Below, piece after piece: positions 4,957 to 6,846 of a stretch of DNA of 6,846 nt. The stretch's first letter is position 1; every line of letters begins with the position of its first letter. Under the pieces are notes generated by a model that was not told where the DNA came from, made no database searches, and saw nothing but the letters and a program-made list of their open reading frames with translations. A program made the translations under genes and the position numbers. The stretch is from Planctomycetota bacterium (GTDB lineage: Bacteria; Planctomycetota; Planctomycetia; Pirellulales; Thermoguttaceae), in NCBI GenBank assembly GCA_023397045.1, contig JAEWUR010000764.1:1-6846 (forward strand), read 5' to 3'.

Positions 4957-6846
4957 TCATTGATGTTTTTGTTTGTTACGGAAGCACCGGAGGAAGCCGA
5001 GAACGCCCAGCGCCGCGAGCGTGACAGACCTCGGCTCGGGCACGACTTCGTAGGTGATGACGGCCGAGCCGGAGGTCGTGCCGATCGCGCATAGGAAACC
5101 TTGCTCCATCAATTCGCGGCCCGACATGTCGAACGTCTCCTTCGTGTCGATGTTGAAAAGCCGATAGGTCTCGCTCGGATCCAGCCCATAGAGCTTCAGC
5201 ATCATGCTCTCGTATTGACACTGCGAACGGCGAAACGCTTGAACCATGCCGCCGCCCAGATCGGACCGATCAAACTGCCAAGCCATCCAGACGTCTCCCG
5301 CCTGGCTGTAATCGGTCAGCGGATAGTAGTCGCCGAGCATGTATTCCGACGCCATCCGGGCTTCGTCTCTCATCCGGCGGAACTTCTCCCAATCAGGGCC
5401 CTCGGCCGAATCCAGCATTCCTTGTGGAACCGCAACCGACATTCCCGGCGACCAATGGCTTCGCACCATGTAGTCGTCATCCGAAATCGCGGCCGTGCCA
5501 AAATACGGAATCCACCCGGCCAATCCGTAGAGTTGACACTGCATGCCCTCGGCCGTGGCGTTGGGCATATAAGGCGGGCAATACTGATAGTCGCTCCGCA
5601 GCAGCGGCACCGAGCGCCGCAGGGTTTCGAGATCGTTGCGTCGCCCGCCCGAGGCGCAACTGTCGATCGTAATCTCCGGATGCCGCCGGCGCAGCTCGTC
5701 CCAAAAGGCCAAATAGCCCTGGATATAAGCGTTCTCCGTCACGCCGGCGCGCCCCGCGGCATCGGCGCCTTGCCAGTAGCCCAGCGGATCGATGTTGAAA
5801 TCCTGCCGATACAGGTCGATGCCCTCCGACGTGATCATCGCATCGATGTAGTTGACCAGCCATTCCCGCGCAGCGGGATTGCCGAGGTTCAGCAGGCGAT
5901 TGCCACCGCTCCCCAATAACCATTCCGGATGGTTGGTCGCCAGCCATGTGCCGTCCTGGACCCGTTCCGGCTCAAACCAGGTGATCAACTTCATGCCGTT
6001 GGCATGCACGAAATCGGATAGCTCTTTGATGCCGTTCGGATATCGGGCAGGATCGGGCGTCCACGTGCCGGTATTCGACCAATCATTGCAGGGGTACCAG
6101 CCTGCATCGAGCCACCAGTAGTCGGGCTTCACGCCGCCGTCGATATACTTCTGCGCGTACGCAATCTCCCCCGCCGCCGAACTCCGCAAACCCGGATAGA
6201 ATCCCGTAGTACACTGAAAACTGATCGGCTGCATCGGCTGGCCGTTCGGACCCGGCAGACTATATTCCCGCATCCATCGCCGCCAGAGATTTTGCGCCCG
6301 AACCGTGTCGTCGCCCTGCCACGTGGACATGGCGATCAACGGGGCGCGAATCTCTTCGCCGGGCTTCAAGCTGACATTCACATTCGATTGTCCAGCGGTT
6401 ACTGCCAATCCGTTGGCGCTGTCGCGCGAGAAACTGGCATTCCATTGGCCCGGCCAGCCGATCGCCAACGTGACGCCTCCGCCGGGCATCGACAGGTTGT
6501 AGTACGGCATCGAACCGTTCGTCGGACGCCCACCCGCCGGCGAAAAGCTCTGCGTCGAGTTTGCGCCAAGCGTGGTTTCATAGGGCCGATAGCTGTTGGC
6601 CGAAAAATCATCGCCCGCGATGCCCCGCAACACAAACTCGCTCTCCGCTGTTCGCGTCCACGAGGTCGCCAAACCCTGAACATTCGCCAGAACCGGCGTA
6701 TCACTCGTCCCCGTGTTGCGGAAGCAGGTCGTCCATTCGACGACCGGGTGGTTTTTGTACTCGATCGACTCGCAACGGACCTGGAGCCCAGTGCTGGGAT
6801 CGGTCCAAGCGACTTCATGTTTCGTGCGGCCCGCGTCAAGCTGCAC
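4957..6846 (-). CDS. GH36-like alpha-galactosidase (clan GH-D) with C-terminal PEP-CTERM signal; 5' end outside the window
   Basis: The visible 629 residues are the C-terminal part of a secreted glycoside hydrolase, open at the window edge. After an N-terminal beta-sandwich region (about 1-190) comes the (beta/alpha)8 barrel, with [10 protein letters not shown] (243-252), [10 protein letters not shown] (287-296), the likely nucleophile Asp349 in LYRQDFN (345-351) and the likely acid/base Asp405 in [10 protein letters not shown] (396-405). This pattern fits clan GH-D retaining alpha-galactosidases, closest to GH36; alpha-N-acetylgalactosaminidase or another alpha-galactoside specificity cannot be excluded. 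A C-terminal beta domain (about 510-600) is followed by a PEP-CTERM tail (602-629). The expected role is release of terminal alpha-linked galactose from polysaccharides or oligosaccharides outside the cell. The missing N-terminus should carry a signal peptide. The catalytic residues are intact, so there is no sign of decay. Confidence 0.9.
   Translation of the reverse strand: MQLDAGRTKHEVAWTDPSTGLQVRCESIEYKNHPVVEWTTCFRNTGTSDTPVLANVQGLATSWTRTAESEFVLRGIAGDDFSANSYRPYETTLGANSTQSFSPAGGRPTNGSMPYYNLSMPGGGVTLAIGWPGQWNASFSRDSANGLAVTAGQSNVNVSLKPGEEIRAPLIAMSTWQGDDTVRAQNLWRRWMREYSLPGPNGQPMQPISFQCTTGFYPGLRSSAAGEIAYAQKYIDGGVKPDYWWLDAGWYPCNDWSNTGTWTPDPARYPNGIKELSDFVHANGMKLITWFEPERVQDGTWLATNHPEWLLGSGGNRLLNLGNPAAREWLVNYIDAMITSEGIDLYRQDFNIDPLGYWQGADAAGRAGVTENAYIQGYLAFWDELRRRHPEITIDSCASGGRRNDLETLRRSVPLLRSDYQYCPPYMPNATAEGMQCQLYGLAGWIPYFGTAAISDDDYMVRSHWSPGMSVAVPQGMLDSAEGPDWEKFRRMRDEARMASEYMLGDYYPLTDYSQAGDVWMAWQFDRSDLGGGMVQAFRRSQCQYESMMLKLYGLDPSETYRLFNIDTKETFDMSGRELMEQGFLCAIGTTSGSAVITYEVVPEPRSVTLAALGVLGFLRCFRNKQKHQ
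4960..5043 (-). other. PEP-CTERM sorting signal of the GH36-like enzyme
   Basis: The last 28 codons encode VPEP (602-605), then a hydrophobic segment ([13 protein letters not shown], 607-619) and a basic tail ending RNKQKHQ. This three-part layout is the PEP-CTERM signal recognised by exosortase (EpsH/XrtA-type) systems, which cleave near the PEP motif during export. It predicts processing of the enzyme at the membrane and release to, or attachment at, the cell surface or extracellular matrix. No exosortase gene is in this window. Confidence 0.8.

Noticed and set aside
5101..5919. A 272-codon open frame on the plus strand inside the GH36-like gene
   Set aside because: The minus strand carries the full catalytic signature of a GH-D enzyme; this frame is compositionally biased and has no domain.

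Overview
The window most likely comes from a planctomycete, probably a Pirellulales-type lineage, although taxonomy was inferred from gene families rather than searched. The support is: a DUF1559 pilin-like protein with the H-X9-DG motif followed directly by a small transthyretin-like lipoprotein; a secreted redoxin-fold protein preceded by Asp-rich repeats; a glycoside hydrolase ending in a PEP-CTERM sorting signal; GC-rich coding sequence; and intergenic gaps holding paired short palindromic repeats. Nothing suggests a phage, plasmid, transposase or CRISPR array.

Layout. Positions 1-92 are an inverted pair of TAGTGGG-type repeats running almost to the start codon of ftsY. Positions 93-1013 (+) encode a short FtsY, the SRP receptor GTPase. 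Positions 1015-1118 are a GC-rich paired repeat between two convergent genes. Every other gene is on the minus strand. Positions 1126-3024 encode a secreted 632-aa protein with three EF-hand-like Asp loops, a helical/TPR-like middle and a C-terminal thioredoxin fold whose CxxC reads SSPA. Positions 3025-3278 are a 254-nt non-coding gap carrying that gene's leader. Positions 3279-3737 encode a putative lipoprotein, and 3750-4784 a DUF1559 protein 12 nt upstream of it, so the two look like an operon. Positions 4785-4956 hold a third paired repeat of CACGAAGGACACGAA type. Positions 4957-6846 are the 3' part of a clan GH-D (GH36-like) alpha-galactosidase gene with a PEP-CTERM tail; its 5' end lies outside the window.

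How the genes relate. FtsY is housekeeping. The four minus-strand products all carry export signals or belong to an exported family: a signal peptide, a lipoprotein signal, a prepilin-like leader, and a PEP-CTERM tail (the GH36 signal peptide itself is off-window). The region therefore looks like cell-envelope and carbohydrate-utilisation content, but only the DUF1559-lipoprotein pair has operon spacing. No new multi-gene system is evident. The observations most worth following up are the cysteine-less thioredoxin domain, the Gly-to-Ala change at the prepilin cleavage site, and three sequence-unrelated repeats that share one architecture: inverted arms around a 27-33 nt non-repeated loop.
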